This document shows, in pieces, positions 26,531 through 35,682 of a stretch of DNA of 64,000 nt. Position 1 is the first letter of the stretch. Each line of letters opens with the position of its first letter. The translations under genes and the position numbers were made by a program. The DNA is from Oceanobacillus jeddahensis (GTDB lineage Bacteria; Bacillota; Bacilli; Bacillales; Amphibacillaceae), in the NCBI RefSeq assembly GCF_000750635.1, contig NZ_CCDM010000006.1, positions 124,001-188,000 on the forward strand, written 5' to 3'. The notes under the pieces were generated by a model. The model saw only the letters and a program-made list of their open reading frames with translations. It did no database searches and was not told where the DNA came from.

Positions 26531-27397
26531 ATGATTTTAAATGAAAATTATCAATTACCTAATGGAGTCAAAATTCCTAAATTAGGTCTTGGAACATGGT
26601 TTATAGATAATGAAGATGCCGGACAAGCAGTGAAAGAGGCAGTGAAAATCGGTTATCGTCATATTGATACGGCACAAGCATATGGAAATGAAAGTGGAAT
26701 CGGACAGGGAATTAAAAATTGTGATGTGAATAGAGAAGATTTATTTATTACGACAAAACTTGCTGCTGAAGTGAAGTCATATGAAGAGGCTGTTTCATCG
26801 ATTAATCAATCATTGGAGACCCTGGATCTTGATTATATTGATATGATGATTATTCATAGTCCGCAACCATGGGTAGAGTTTGCGGAAGAAGAACGCTTTT
26901 TTGAAGGAAATAGAGAAGCTTGGAGAGCGCTGGAAGAAGCCTATCAGGCAGGAAAGCTTCGTGCCATTGGTGTATCTAATTTTCAAAAAGAAGATTTGGA
27001 TAACATTCTTGACAATTGTACCGTCAAACCAATGGTCAATCAAATTTTAGCGCATACCAGCAATACACCATTTGATTTGATTGCTTATACGCAAGAACAA
27101 GGTATCCTTGTTGAAGCTTATTCTCCAATTGCACATGGAGAACTATTTAAGAATGAAAAAGTTGCAGCTATCGCAGAAAAATATGATGTCTCTATCCCGC
27201 AATTAAGTATCCGTTATACGTTACAGCTTGGGTTACTTCCATTGCCTAAAACAGCAAATCCAGAACATATGAAAAATAATGCCGAAGTGGACTTTACTAT
27301 TTCAGATGAGGATATGGAATTTTTGAAAAATGTAGAGCAGATTGAGAATTATGGAGAAGCAAGTGATATGCCGGTATTTGGCGGGAAATTGAAATAA
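26531..27397 (+). CDS. Aldo/keto reductase
   Basis: A 288-residue NADPH-dependent reductase with the (beta/alpha)8 fold. The catalytic tetrad is visible: Asp in GYRHIDTAQAYGNE, Tyr in the same motif, Lys in ITTKL and His in IIHSPQP. The cofactor-binding GVSNFQKEDL and LPKTANPEHMKNN follow. It reduces aldehydes or ketones such as methylglyoxal; the natural substrate is not fixed by sequence. The start follows AAAGGAGATG. It is monocistronic, with a MerR-type promoter and a strong terminator, which suggests induction by reactive aldehydes. Confidence 0.93.
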   Translation: MILNENYQLPNGVKIPKLGLGTWFIDNEDAGQAVKEAVKIGYRHIDTAQAYGNESGIGQGIKNCDVNREDLFITTKLAAEVKSYEEAVSSINQSLETLDLDYIDMMIIHSPQPWVEFAEEERFFEGNREAWRALEEAYQAGKLRAIGVSNFQKEDLDNILDNCTVKPMVNQILAHTSNTPFDLIAYTQEQGILVEAYSPIAHGELFKNEKVAAIAEKYDVSIPQLSIRYTLQLGLLPLPKTANPEHMKNNAEVDFTISDEDMEFLKNVEQIENYGEASDMPVFGGKLK

Positions 27398-27420
27398 GAT
27401 AATGCAGAATGCTTTTAAAC

Positions 27421-27473
27421 AAAACGGTATTCCATGGGAGAAATGACTTTTTCCTGTGGAATACCGTTTTTTG
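27421..27473 (+). terminator. Terminator of the aldo/keto reductase gene
   Basis: AAAACGGTATTCCA pairs perfectly with TGGAATACCGTTTT and is followed by TT, 24 bases after the stop. Confidence 0.85.
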
Positions 27474-27675
27474 ATGTGCCCGATAAGAAAATACATATTG
27501 AACTGCCTAACTTTCAACTATAAGGAAGAAGTTTTGATTTAATCACTCTGGATAGGAGAATTTTAATATGTAAGAAAGTAATATTCTAAACATGAATGAT
27601 GCACAAGCCCATTCATTTTCTAGGTGAACGCATACATTAAAAGTGGATGTGAAAAGAGAAAGGAATGAGCAGAAA

Positions 27676-27981
27676 ATGGATGAGATGCATAGACCTTCTG
27701 TAGAACAAGATAATCAACATGGAATGATGGATTCCCGGCTCTTTTTTGGTGGACCTGGACCGTGGGCGCCTGGATTTTTTGGTCCAGGATTTGGCCCGGG
27801 ATTTTATGGACCTGGTTTTATAGGGCCGGGATTTGGAGCTCCTTATTATGGGAATCCGATCTTCCAATACGGTATACCATTTTTGGGCGGAGTAATCACA
27901 GGGATGGCGATTGATAATTTTCCTCGTTATAACCCATACGGATATGCTGCTCCGCAGTGGGGAGAAGATCAGTCTAGTTAG
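27676..27981 (+). CDS. GPGF-repeat small protein, possible spore-coat or surface protein
   Basis: A 101-residue protein with a central run of GPGF/GPGFx repeats (about residues 24-55) rich in Gly, Pro, Phe and Tyr. A short hydrophobic stretch (FLGGVITGMAIDNF) follows, then a Tyr/Pro-rich tail. AAAGGA lies 11 bases before the ATG at 27676; an in-frame GTG at 27643 is an alternative. Such low-complexity aromatic repeats occur in Bacillus spore-coat and membrane-associated small proteins, but I do not recognise a named family. It is followed by its own strong terminator. Confidence 0.65.
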   Translation: MDEMHRPSVEQDNQHGMMDSRLFFGGPGPWAPGFFGPGFGPGFYGPGFIGPGFGAPYYGNPIFQYGIPFLGGVITGMAIDNFPRYNPYGYAAPQWGEDQSS

Positions 27982-28044
27982 GTGAAAATGTCTTATTGTA
28001 TGTGAGTCTTACCAATAGTAGGGTATGTGTTATGCTTATGTGGA

Positions 28045-28069
28045 GGCTGGGTTTCGTCCCAGCCTTTTT
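28045..28069 (+). terminator. Terminator after the GPGF protein gene
   Basis: GGCTGGG-TTTCGT-CCCAGCC followed by TTTTTG is a textbook Rho-independent terminator. Confidence 0.9.
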
Positions 28070-28164
28070 GTAAGATAGAAATGTATAAGAAAAATATTCG
28101 TTCACTTAAAGACGAATAAAAGTGGATTTTTTAACACCAATTTTGCATCCATTCAAATAATATC

Positions 28165-28902
28165 CTATCCCTCATCTACCTGATCAGACTGAAAAGTCCA
28201 AGCAGCCTTGTTCTGATAATCTCTGTTATTAGAAGTATAAAGTCCGAAGAAAATAATATACTCATCTGCACCATCATGCATGGAAATAGCGATTTTATGA
28301 TTTTCCTCTCCGCCTGGTTCTAATGATATCGAATTTGTTGGATTGTCAGAGTCGATATTATTTTGCTCATCAAGATACCAAGTGCCAACTCCAAGTAAAT
28401 CTCCCTGCGTCAGTTCGTCATCGAGAATCACGGATTCATCTGACCCGGAAGCTGCATCCGGCTTTTTTACTTCCACGGTACTATCCCCTAGGTTCTCTAG
28501 TGTAAAATTGCCAACTAGGTAAAATTCATCACCATCTTTTGTTTCTGCGCCAAGATCTTGTGTTCTTTCCACACTGTTTAATGTTACAGCAAGTGGAAGG
28601 TTTTCTGACTGTGTAATGACATAACCTGTCTCTCCAATTTCAAGGCCCATTTGGTCTTCAAGCTCTACGGGATCAGCATCTGCATCATGGATGACTTCTT
28701 CTGGAAGATTTGCGCTTGCTTCTTGGTTTTCATTATCACTTTCACTTTCACTTTCAATATCACTATCACTATCGTCTGCATCATTCTGATCGCTGGCAGA
28801 TTCCGTGTCAGATGCCTCGCTTTCGTCATTTTCCCCGCCACACGCCATTAATAGCAATGTACTTGCGACTAAAATCATCATTATCATCAAGTATTTTTTC
28901 AT
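28165..28902 (-). CDS. Secreted lipoprotein with DUF4352-like C-terminal domain
   Basis: A 245-residue lipoprotein. The lipobox LLMAC (Cys21) is followed by an extremely acidic Asp/Ser/Glu linker (residues 22-65). A beta-sandwich domain follows (NLPLAVTLNSVERTQDLG, EFYLVGNFTLENLGDSTVEV, PGGEENHKIAISMHDGADEY) that resembles the telokin-like DUF4352 domains of Bacillus lipoproteins. The function is unknown; it would sit on the outer face of the membrane. It is divergent from the lipoprotein gene at 29255, and the 350-base gap contains only AT-rich sequence. Confidence 0.75.
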   Translation of the reverse strand: MKKYLMIMMILVASTLLLMACGGENDESEASDTESASDQNDADDSDSDIESESESDNENQEASANLPEEVIHDADADPVELEDQMGLEIGETGYVITQSENLPLAVTLNSVERTQDLGAETKDGDEFYLVGNFTLENLGDSTVEVKKPDAASGSDESVILDDELTQGDLLGVGTWYLDEQNNIDSDNPTNSISLEPGGEENHKIAISMHDGADEYIIFFGLYTSNNRDYQNKAAWTFQSDQVDEG

Positions 28903-29254
28903 TATGCAGCCCCTTCCTTTTGATTATATGGTTAAATAAGTTCTAAACTTACCATACCATAGGAAACTAATTATTTCTATGTACTTCATTTAAATGATAA
29001 AGGAATAAATCATGTAATATTTCCTTAATTTTTACAGTTGTAAGATAGTAATAAATTCCATAAAGTATTTATCTTATTGAATAATAATCAAGAACCTTGA
29101 TTAAAATCTTTTCCGTAGTTAAGATTATTCCGTTTTAGGCCTATTTATTTAATTATTTATTTTTAACTCAACAAATAGTACTTTCTTCTGTTCCCATAAA
29201 AGGATGAAAACGGTATTATCATTTGTATATCGTATATATTCAGGAGGAGAGATG

Positions 29255-30379
29255 ATGGGAAAGCGAGTAATAGCAGTCATGCTGATAATGATCGGATTGA
29301 TATTAGCGGGATGCGGTAACAATGAAAGGGATACTTCAAATGAAGAGACAAGTAATGCGAATACGGAAGGGGAGAATGCAGAAACAACAGAAGCTGGTCC
29401 GCTATTGGTTGATGCGGAGAATGCCATTGATGAGCGGCAGGAAATTGTCAAGATGGTAGAAGAGCAGAAAGAAATGCTGAAACTGGGATTCATCACGGAA
29501 GATACGCCTATCGAAAATATTTATCTACAACGCTATACCGATAGTGAACTTGCAGAAAAAGAAGATGTGAATTATTCATCCAGCTATCGAGGAAAAGAGA
29601 CTCCTAGTATTACCTATTCGAACGAACTTTGGGCATGTGAAGACGGCTTAGATGAATGGACAAACGATCTTCAAGAACGAGAAGCTTTTCAGGATGAACG
29701 TATTGAGGGCTACTATGGTTATTTTGAATATGAATTTAAGGAAATGGCTGTGAAGCATAATGAAAGGTGTTATACTACATCTATCTTTACAGAAGATGGA
29801 TATAGTGAAGCGGATCAAAAATTGCTTGAATTAATGAGTAAGACATTCAAAACGGAAGAAGAAGGAGCATATGACCCGATTTATACACGTTTCTCCATTG
29901 ATTTGGATAAAATCAAATTTCCAACATTTAATCCGGAACGTGTTGTACTGCGGGATACATATATTAAATATGGTGACAGTGAGTACGACTTGGACAAATC
30001 GGATATCTCAGCTGTTGGCTCAGCTTACTTTATTGATGACGATGATTTTTTTACCTATAGAATAACGAATGAAGAAGATCCCTATGCAGAACCGGAATCA
30101 GAAGAGGAAATACAGACGGAGAATGGGGTAGAGGTTAAGAAAATTGTGCAGGAAATCAATCAGGAATTAAAGTATATATGGAGTAATGGGAATTACACGT
30201 ATGTGATTAGTATACATGAAAGCGGGATCGAATTACCTGAAAGTGAATTATTAACTTTTATTGATTCGTCGATGGAAGACCAGCGCTCTTTTAATCATTT
30301 AGAGTTCTTTCAAAGTGTAACAGAAAAACCAAATTTAGATGAAGATGCTTCAACCATTAATGAAGAATACTATCAATAA
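29255..30379 (+). CDS. Hypothetical lipoprotein
   Basis: A 374-residue secreted lipoprotein with lipobox LILAGC (Cys18 counted from 29255). I chose the second of two adjacent ATGs because it lies seven bases after AGGAGG; a longer frame begins at 29204 but precedes the ribosome site. The mature protein is acidic, with a helical region near residues 45-70 (EIVKMVEEQKEMLKLGFITE), then alternating beta segments and two Cys residues (ELWACEDG and HNERCYTT) that could form a disulfide. I do not recognise a domain. It is alone between a divergent lipoprotein and a terminator. Confidence 0.65.
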   Translation: MGKRVIAVMLIMIGLILAGCGNNERDTSNEETSNANTEGENAETTEAGPLLVDAENAIDERQEIVKMVEEQKEMLKLGFITEDTPIENIYLQRYTDSELAEKEDVNYSSSYRGKETPSITYSNELWACEDGLDEWTNDLQEREAFQDERIEGYYGYFEYEFKEMAVKHNERCYTTSIFTEDGYSEADQKLLELMSKTFKTEEEGAYDPIYTRFSIDLDKIKFPTFNPERVVLRDTYIKYGDSEYDLDKSDISAVGSAYFIDDDDFFTYRITNEEDPYAEPESEEEIQTENGVEVKKIVQEINQELKYIWSNGNYTYVISIHESGIELPESELLTFIDSSMEDQRSFNHLEFFQSVTEKPNLDEDASTINEEYYQ

Positions 30380-30481
30380 TAGATAATAGCATGTTAAGGG
30401 TAATCCGGTGTCTAATTTTTACTTGATTCAGGTTACACATTAAGCCGGACTTATATTCAGAACGGGTGAAGCGGGTAAATA

Positions 30482-30527
30482 AAAAAACCCTAAAGCCTTT
30501 GGCAATAAAAGGTTTTAGGATTTTTTT
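30482..30527. terminator. Bidirectional terminator between lipoprotein and cwlJ
   Basis: CCTAAA-G-CCTTT pairs with AAAGG-TTTTAGG, with A7 before and T7 after. It serves the convergent genes at 29255 (+) and 30622 (-). Confidence 0.8.
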
Positions 30528-30621
30528 AAATGTATTAACTCCATTTTTTTGGAAAGTCAATTATTTGTATGAGCAGTTCATTTATCGGCTCTATTTCATT
30601 CACTAGTAGAAAGAAAACTTG

Positions 30622-31062
30622 TTATCCCATATAGACACTGTCACAGGTTCCAGGTGCAGGTTCATAAAAACAATGTGACATAAATTGACCGGAAAAAGGC
30701 TGATCATACCATGTTGGAGGACATGGTGCATATGGATTAAAGTACCAAAGAGCAAATTTGGCCGGATGCTCTCTCCAAAAATCCAGATTCTGTCTTGCTA
30801 ACCTTCTTTCAAATGGTCTTGCTCTTTGATAAAACATATTTCCTTTTTGAACAGCTTCAAAAGAATAATTTCCTCCTTGTACATGAAAAATGACATCATC
30901 AATTGTTCTCAATTCAGTAAAATCACTGCAATCGGCTACAGCACGGTTCACAATGACATTGCCAACATACAGCATCCCCTGTTTTCCTTCCCCTTCTGCT
31001 TCTGCTCTCATCATCCTTGCCATTACATCAACATCTGCTTCTCGGTAAGCTACTCTTCCCAT
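30622..31062 (-). CDS. cwlJ: CwlJ, spore cortex-lytic cell-wall hydrolase
   Basis: A 146-residue protein made entirely of the SleB/CwlJ hydrolase domain. The catalytic Glu lies in MMRAEAEGEGKQGMLYVGNV, followed by VIFHVQGGNYSFEAVQKG and the characteristic NPYAPCPPTWYDQPFSGQF. It degrades cortex peptidoglycan containing muramic-delta-lactam during germination. No signal peptide is present, as usual for CwlJ, which is placed in the coat from the mother cell. The partner gerQ is not adjacent. The start follows AGAGGTGAG. Its presence shows the host forms endospores. Confidence 0.93.
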   Translation of the reverse strand: MGRVAYREADVDVMARMMRAEAEGEGKQGMLYVGNVIVNRAVADCSDFTELRTIDDVIFHVQGGNYSFEAVQKGNMFYQRARPFERRLARQNLDFWREHPAKFALWYFNPYAPCPPTWYDQPFSGQFMSHCFYEPAPGTCDSVYMG

Positions 31063-31214
31063 GATCTCACCTCTAAATTATAATATGATGGAAAAATTAT
31101 ATTCATGCCCTTGTTGGCTGTATTTTTGAGATAAAGATCGAAATTTCTTTTGAAATGAATCACTAGTCTGCTAATGGACGTTGTCTAACAATCGCAAATA
31201 CCAGATAAACAATT

Positions 31215-32213
31215 TTAAAGGAACAAATTCAAAATATAATAAATAACTCCGCCAAGTGCAGCAGTTATCGGTAAAGTGATGACCCAGGTAATAATCATTC
31301 GTTTGGCTACACCCCAGTTAACCCCTTTCGGCCGATGCGAAGCTCCAACTCCAAGAATACCGGACGAAATAACATGGGTTGTGCTTACGGGTAAATGAAT
31401 GAGCGTTGCCCCAAAGATGACACCAGCACCAGTAAGATCAGCAGCAACTCCATTTACTGGGCGGATTTTCATAATTTTTCCACCGACTGTTTTTATAATT
31501 CGCCATCCGCCAACGGAAGTTCCGAGTGCCATTGCCGTTGCACAAGACGCCTGCACCCAAAATGGAATATCCGTTGTTGTATGCATCCCTCCAACAATCA
31601 ATGCCATCGTAATAATTCCCATCGATTTTTGTGCGTCATTTGTACCGTGAGCGAAGGATTGGACAGACGCTGTTAATATTTGTACAAGCCGGAATCGTTT
31701 ATTTGTCTTTGCTAAATTACTATTTTTAAAAATAACTTTAATTATGCTGTATATGATATATCCGATGATAAAAGCAATAACTGGAGAGGAAAAGAGACCC
31801 TCGAGAATAGAGATAAATCCCTGGAAATGAATCGCATGAAACCCTGCTGATACGATAACTGCTCCAGTAATAGCACCAATAATGGCATGGGATGAACTGC
31901 TTGGGATGCCTGCATACCATGTAACTAAATTCCAGATAATTGCTGCAATCAAAGCAGCTAAAATAACCGTCAGCCCATTATCCAATTCAAACGGATCCGT
32001 AATTCCACTAGTAATTGTTTGAGCAACACCAGTAAAGGTTAATGCTCCAGCAAAGTTCATGACAGCAGCTAATATGATTGCTCTTCTAGGGGTCAGGGCT
32101 TTCGTTGATACAGATGTTGCAATTGCGTTTGCTGTGTCGTGAAAACCATTAATAAAGTCGAAGAGAAGAGCAAAAATAACAATAAGTACGATGATTACAG
32201 TAAGAAATTCCAT
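31215..32213 (-). CDS. pit: Low-affinity inorganic phosphate transporter, PiT family
   Basis: A 332-residue membrane protein with the PiT signature near the N-terminus (FDFINGFHDTANAIATSVST) and its repeat in the C-terminal half (FAHGTNDAQKSMGIITMALI), plus about ten hydrophobic helices and the LPVSTTHVISSGILGVG motif. It imports phosphate, usually as a metal-phosphate complex driven by proton symport. It follows the PhoU-like gene on the same strand with a 15-base gap and so is expressed with it. Substrate could in principle be sulfate, but the motifs and partner favour phosphate. Confidence 0.93.
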   Translation of the reverse strand: MEFLTVIIVLIVIFALLFDFINGFHDTANAIATSVSTKALTPRRAIILAAVMNFAGALTFTGVAQTITSGITDPFELDNGLTVILAALIAAIIWNLVTWYAGIPSSSSHAIIGAITGAVIVSAGFHAIHFQGFISILEGLFSSPVIAFIIGYIIYSIIKVIFKNSNLAKTNKRFRLVQILTASVQSFAHGTNDAQKSMGIITMALIVGGMHTTTDIPFWVQASCATAMALGTSVGGWRIIKTVGGKIMKIRPVNGVAADLTGAGVIFGATLIHLPVSTTHVISSGILGVGASHRPKGVNWGVAKRMIITWVITLPITAALGGVIYYILNLFL

Positions 32214-32228
32214 TTTTTAACCACTCTT

Positions 32229-32846
32229 TTACGCATTTTTCATGATGATACTTTGAAGTGTACTTGCTGCATTTTGACAATAATCTGCTATCTGTTCCAG
32301 AATTTCATAAATTTCTTTATACTGGATGACTTTAATAGCATCTTTTTCTGTTTGGAATAAATTCCTTAAGGATTCACGATATAACTCGTCACAGTTACTT
32401 TCGTATTCTTTAATCCGAATGGCATGATTCTCTACATCTTTTAATTGATAATTTGCGATTAACTCCATGGATGTCAAGATTTCCTCGGAGCATTTCAATA
32501 TATAATTCGTAAATTGATCAATATAATCATCGGAAGATAAAATATGATAAATATCCATTCTGGAGGAAAATTCTTCTATACCGTCCATAATGTCATCCAG
32601 ATTATTTACAAGCTGGAGAATATCTTCCCGTTCAATAGGTGTAATAAAGGCTTGGTTTAAATCTTTAATGATTTCATGAACTTTATCATCAGCAACGGAT
32701 TCGTGTTTTTTTATAGTATCGGAAAATTGTTTCAGTGTTTCCGAGTCTTTTACCTTAAAATGAACAAAATAATCTGCTGTTTCGTGTAAATGTTTTGCAA
32801 AATCAACGAGATAAAGGGAAAATTTATCTGGCTTTTTCTTAAACAT
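32229..32846 (-). CDS. PhoU-like DUF47 Pit accessory protein (YkaA-like)
   Basis: A 205-residue all-helical protein of the DUF47/PhoU-like family (LYLVDFAKHLHETADYFVHF, NNLDDIMDGIEEFSSRMDIY, QIADYCQNAASTLQSIIMKN) with clustered Glu/Asp residues that bind metal in relatives. It precedes the pit gene, and the pair forms an operon found across Bacilli. It is thought to modulate the transporter. The start follows GGAGGTT. No Pho box was identified in the upstream 500 bases, which contain no gene. Confidence 0.92.
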   Translation of the reverse strand: MFKKKPDKFSLYLVDFAKHLHETADYFVHFKVKDSETLKQFSDTIKKHESVADDKVHEIIKDLNQAFITPIEREDILQLVNNLDDIMDGIEEFSSRMDIYHILSSDDYIDQFTNYILKCSEEILTSMELIANYQLKDVENHAIRIKEYESNCDELYRESLRNLFQTEKDAIKVIQYKEIYEILEQIADYCQNAASTLQSIIMKNA

Positions 32847-33293
32847 ATTTCTTAACCTCCATTAAACAAAAGGAAACGTTGTATCCTGAATTATGATATA
32901 TTTTATCAGTGATTTGTCCAAAATAAAAAAATATAATTTTGTCGATTTTCGTCACGAAATTCATTATACACCTTTATGTGATATTTTGTTGCTTTCCATG
33001 AAAGAATATCCAATGAATTTAAATAAATATTAACAACGGTCCAGGAAGGAAAAGGGGAATTCCTAATTGAGATCTTGGGAAATTTTTTTGTTAATGAAAG
33101 GCAATACAAATAGTGACAGAGGATTTTTAACGATTATTTCATTATTTGAGACATAGGATCTTGGTTGTCATAAATTGGTAATTATCCATAACTTGTCACC
33201 AAGGGAAAAGTTTGCGGAAGAAAAGTGTAAAGTGAATTGAAGATAATGGAATTTGATGGAAAATTAAAACAACAAGGTATAGCATACTTTAAA
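32847..33293. other. Gene-free AT-rich interval
   Basis: No ORF with a ribosome site, no repeat family member and no clear promoter was recognised. The upstream signals for the PhoU-like/pit operon should lie at the left end. Confidence 0.5.
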
Positions 33294-33340
33294 ACAACCT
33301 TGCATCCCAGGAGAGTTTTCATTTACTCCCGTGGAATGCA
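33294..33340 (-). terminator. Hairpin after the HAD phosphatase gene
   Basis: TGCATCCCAGGAGAG and CTCCCGTGGAATGCA form an imperfect stem. On the minus strand GGTTGTTTT follows. It lies 40 bases beyond the stop of the gene at 33380. Confidence 0.55.
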
Positions 33341-33379
33341 GCTGTACCCATGATATGATGAGAATGAATCGTTTAAAAG

Positions 33380-34195
33380 TTATTTGAAATACTTATTCAG
33401 AGCATGTTTTAGTCCATCTTCGTCATTAGTTAAAGTAACCTCATCTGCTATTGATTTAACTTCTTCTGGTGAATTTCCCATCGCAACTCCAATCCCTGCA
33501 TAGGTTAACATGTCAATATCATTAAAGTTATCTCCAAGAGCCATGACTTCCTGATCTGTGAATTGATATCTTTTTTCTAATTTTTTAATAGCATTCGACT
33601 TAGAAGCAGCTCCCGACATAATTTCTAGATAAGTGTCCTTTGATTTATAAATGGACAGACTTGGGAATGTATCTTTTAATTCTATTTCAAGCTGATTAAT
33701 CGTTTGTGGTTCCCCCATGCACATACATTTATGAATATCATGATTTTTTTCCATAAATGATGGGAGATGAGAAAGCGTTGGAAAAGCATTTGTAATTTCT
33801 TTTTCTTGTAGAACCCATTCATCCTGATGGTCACTGACCAGCCATTGATCATGACTATATAAGCTAAAACTAACGGAGGTATAACGTTCATTGACTATTT
33901 TATAAATTGCTTGTACATCTGCGTGTGCTAAGCTGATACTATTAATGATTGACTTTTCTCCATTTTCATTATCTGGACCTAAAATTAGAGCGCCGCTATA
34001 ACATATCATAGGAGAATTAATGGATAATCTTTGCTGAAGATGTGAGATACCGCTTGGCATTCTTGCTGATACAAGAACAAATGGAATGTCTTTGCCCACT
34101 ACTTTTGAGATTTCTTTTTTTGTTTCATCGGTAATTTGATGATTGGAATCTAATAAAGTTCCGTCGATATCGCTGAAGACTGCTTTAAGTGCCAT
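33380..34195 (-). CDS. HAD-superfamily Cof-type phosphatase
   Basis: A 271-residue phosphatase of the Cof/HAD-IIB type. Motif I is FSDIDGTLLDS with nucleophile and acid Asp residues, motif III is a Lys in SKSNAIKKLEK, and motif IV is ALGDNFNDIDMLTYAGIGVA. The C2B cap lies between. Members dephosphorylate sugar phosphates, flavin or pyridoxal phosphates, and the substrate is not predictable. The start follows GGGAGGA. It appears monocistronic. Confidence 0.92.
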   Translation of the reverse strand: MALKAVFSDIDGTLLDSNHQITDETKKEISKVVGKDIPFVLVSARMPSGISHLQQRLSINSPMICYSGALILGPDNENGEKSIINSISLAHADVQAIYKIVNERYTSVSFSLYSHDQWLVSDHQDEWVLQEKEITNAFPTLSHLPSFMEKNHDIHKCMCMGEPQTINQLEIELKDTFPSLSIYKSKDTYLEIMSGAASKSNAIKKLEKRYQFTDQEVMALGDNFNDIDMLTYAGIGVAMGNSPEEVKSIADEVTLTNDEDGLKHALNKYFK

Positions 34196-34264
34196 TATTT
34201 ATTTTCCTCCCTCTATACAATTAAATTTTCTTCATAATACGCTTGTTTTCTTCTTACAGAGGAT

Positions 34265-34536
34265 GTTCAAAAAGTCCAATAAAAATGACACGGCGAATTT
34301 CTGCGTTGACTAGCAAATTCCAATGGGGTCTGGGACTGCGATTACTCGTCCCATCGAAGACCTTTTGCGATTACTCGCCCCACCAAAACCGTTACTCACG
34401 TATCATAGGGCATACGCTCCGTTTGGAATTTGCTAGTCGCCTTGAACTTCCGACGCACAGGACGTGCTAGTGTCGGTGTTGCGACAGGACGTCGCGTTCT
34501 TAACCGACTTGGTCCTATTTATCGGCCTTTTTGAAC
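34265..34536. repeat. Repeat B, copy 1: 272-bp MITE-like inverted-repeat element
   Basis: The ends are inverted (GTTCAAAAAGTCC and GGCCTTTTTGAAC). A second arm pair (CCAATAAAAATGAC and GTCCTATTTATCGG) and a third (GACTAGCAAATTCC and GGAATTTGCTAGTC) are nested inside. The centre (34331-34393) holds two tandem copies of a GCGATTACTCG-CCCCA hairpin core shared with 39871-39940 and 53913-53949. It is more GC-rich than its surroundings and has no transposase. It fits a non-autonomous mobile element. Confidence 0.75.
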
Positions 34537-34610
34537 ACACACTTATATAATTTTACTTTTGCTTCATATAGTTATCAAAGAAAGCAAAATACCGCTTTAT
34601 AAATTGACTG

Positions 34611-35492
34611 CTAAAAAGTCTTCTGTATCGTCTCATCACAGAACATATTGATAAATTGATTCAATGACGCTGGTATATACCTATCATTCCTGTAAACAAA
34701 TACGGTCTTCACTTTTTCGTAGGGATGGGGAATGGGATGCTGTTTCAGACTTCCATTTTGTATATGTTTGGAAACAACACTTAAAGGAAGCATGCTCAGC
34801 CCTAAACCTGCAGATACACAGCCAATAATTGCCTCCATCGTTCCAAGCTCCATGATTTTTCGTGGAACAATGCCTTCTTGGTGTAACCAATGTTCAAGTT
34901 TTTCCCGATAAGCACACCCGGTGCGAAACACAAGTACTGTCCTGGTTTGAATATCTTTGATAGATGATATATCAGGATGCTTTGTATCTGTTATCAGGAC
35001 CATCTGCTCTTCAAACACCTCCTTTTGGGTGAGGCCAGGGTGTTCAATAGGCTCTGCTACAAATGCTCCATCCATCTCATGCTGGAGCACACCTTGGACG
35101 TTTTGTTCTGTAGAGCCAGTTTTTAACGTTAAATCCACTTTTGGAAAAGTTTCATGAAACGCTGAAAGATAGGTTGGCAAGCGTACGGCAGCCGTTGTTT
35201 CCATTGATCCAATAACTAACGAACCTCCTGGTGTTTGATCATCGTTCACCGCTGCTTTTGTCTCTTCTATCAGATCCATTATTTTTTCAGTATATGTCAG
35301 GAGCATGCTCCCTTTGTCTGTTAACGTAATCCCGCGATTATGTCTGTAAAAAAGAGTGGTTTGCAGGTTTTTCTCTAATTGTTGCATTTTCATAGTGATA
35401 TTAGATTGGGCATATTGAAGCTCTTTTGCGGCCTGTGAAATACTTCCTGATTTCGCAACCGTATGGAAAATGTTCAGTAAGTGCAAATCCAT
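34611..35492 (-). CDS. LysR-family transcriptional regulator
   Basis: A 293-residue regulator with the N-terminal winged helix (LHLLNIFHTVAKSGSISQAA, then KELQYAQSNITMKMQQLEKN) and a periplasmic-binding-protein-like effector domain (GSLVIGSMETTAAVRLPTYL ... GCAYREKLEHWLHQEG). It is divergent from the nitronate monooxygenase-like gene at 35683, the usual arrangement for LysR regulators and their targets. The start follows AAAGGAA. The effector is unknown. Confidence 0.92.
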   Translation of the reverse strand: MDLHLLNIFHTVAKSGSISQAAKELQYAQSNITMKMQQLEKNLQTTLFYRHNRGITLTDKGSMLLTYTEKIMDLIEETKAAVNDDQTPGGSLVIGSMETTAAVRLPTYLSAFHETFPKVDLTLKTGSTEQNVQGVLQHEMDGAFVAEPIEHPGLTQKEVFEEQMVLITDTKHPDISSIKDIQTRTVLVFRTGCAYREKLEHWLHQEGIVPRKIMELGTMEAIIGCVSAGLGLSMLPLSVVSKHIQNGSLKQHPIPHPYEKVKTVFVYRNDRYIPASLNQFINMFCDETIQKTF

Positions 35493-35682
35493 TTCAATTT
35501 TTCCTTTCTTTTTTGTTATCTAATTCATTGATATCAAATATCATTATTATGTATTATTCAATATATCAAAAAAATTGTATACTTTACACATCCTTAATTT
35601 AATTGAAAAAGGTGCATATGACTTGAAATTAGACTGAACAGAGAAAATACATGAATAAGTGAAATGGATGAAGGGGCGGGAA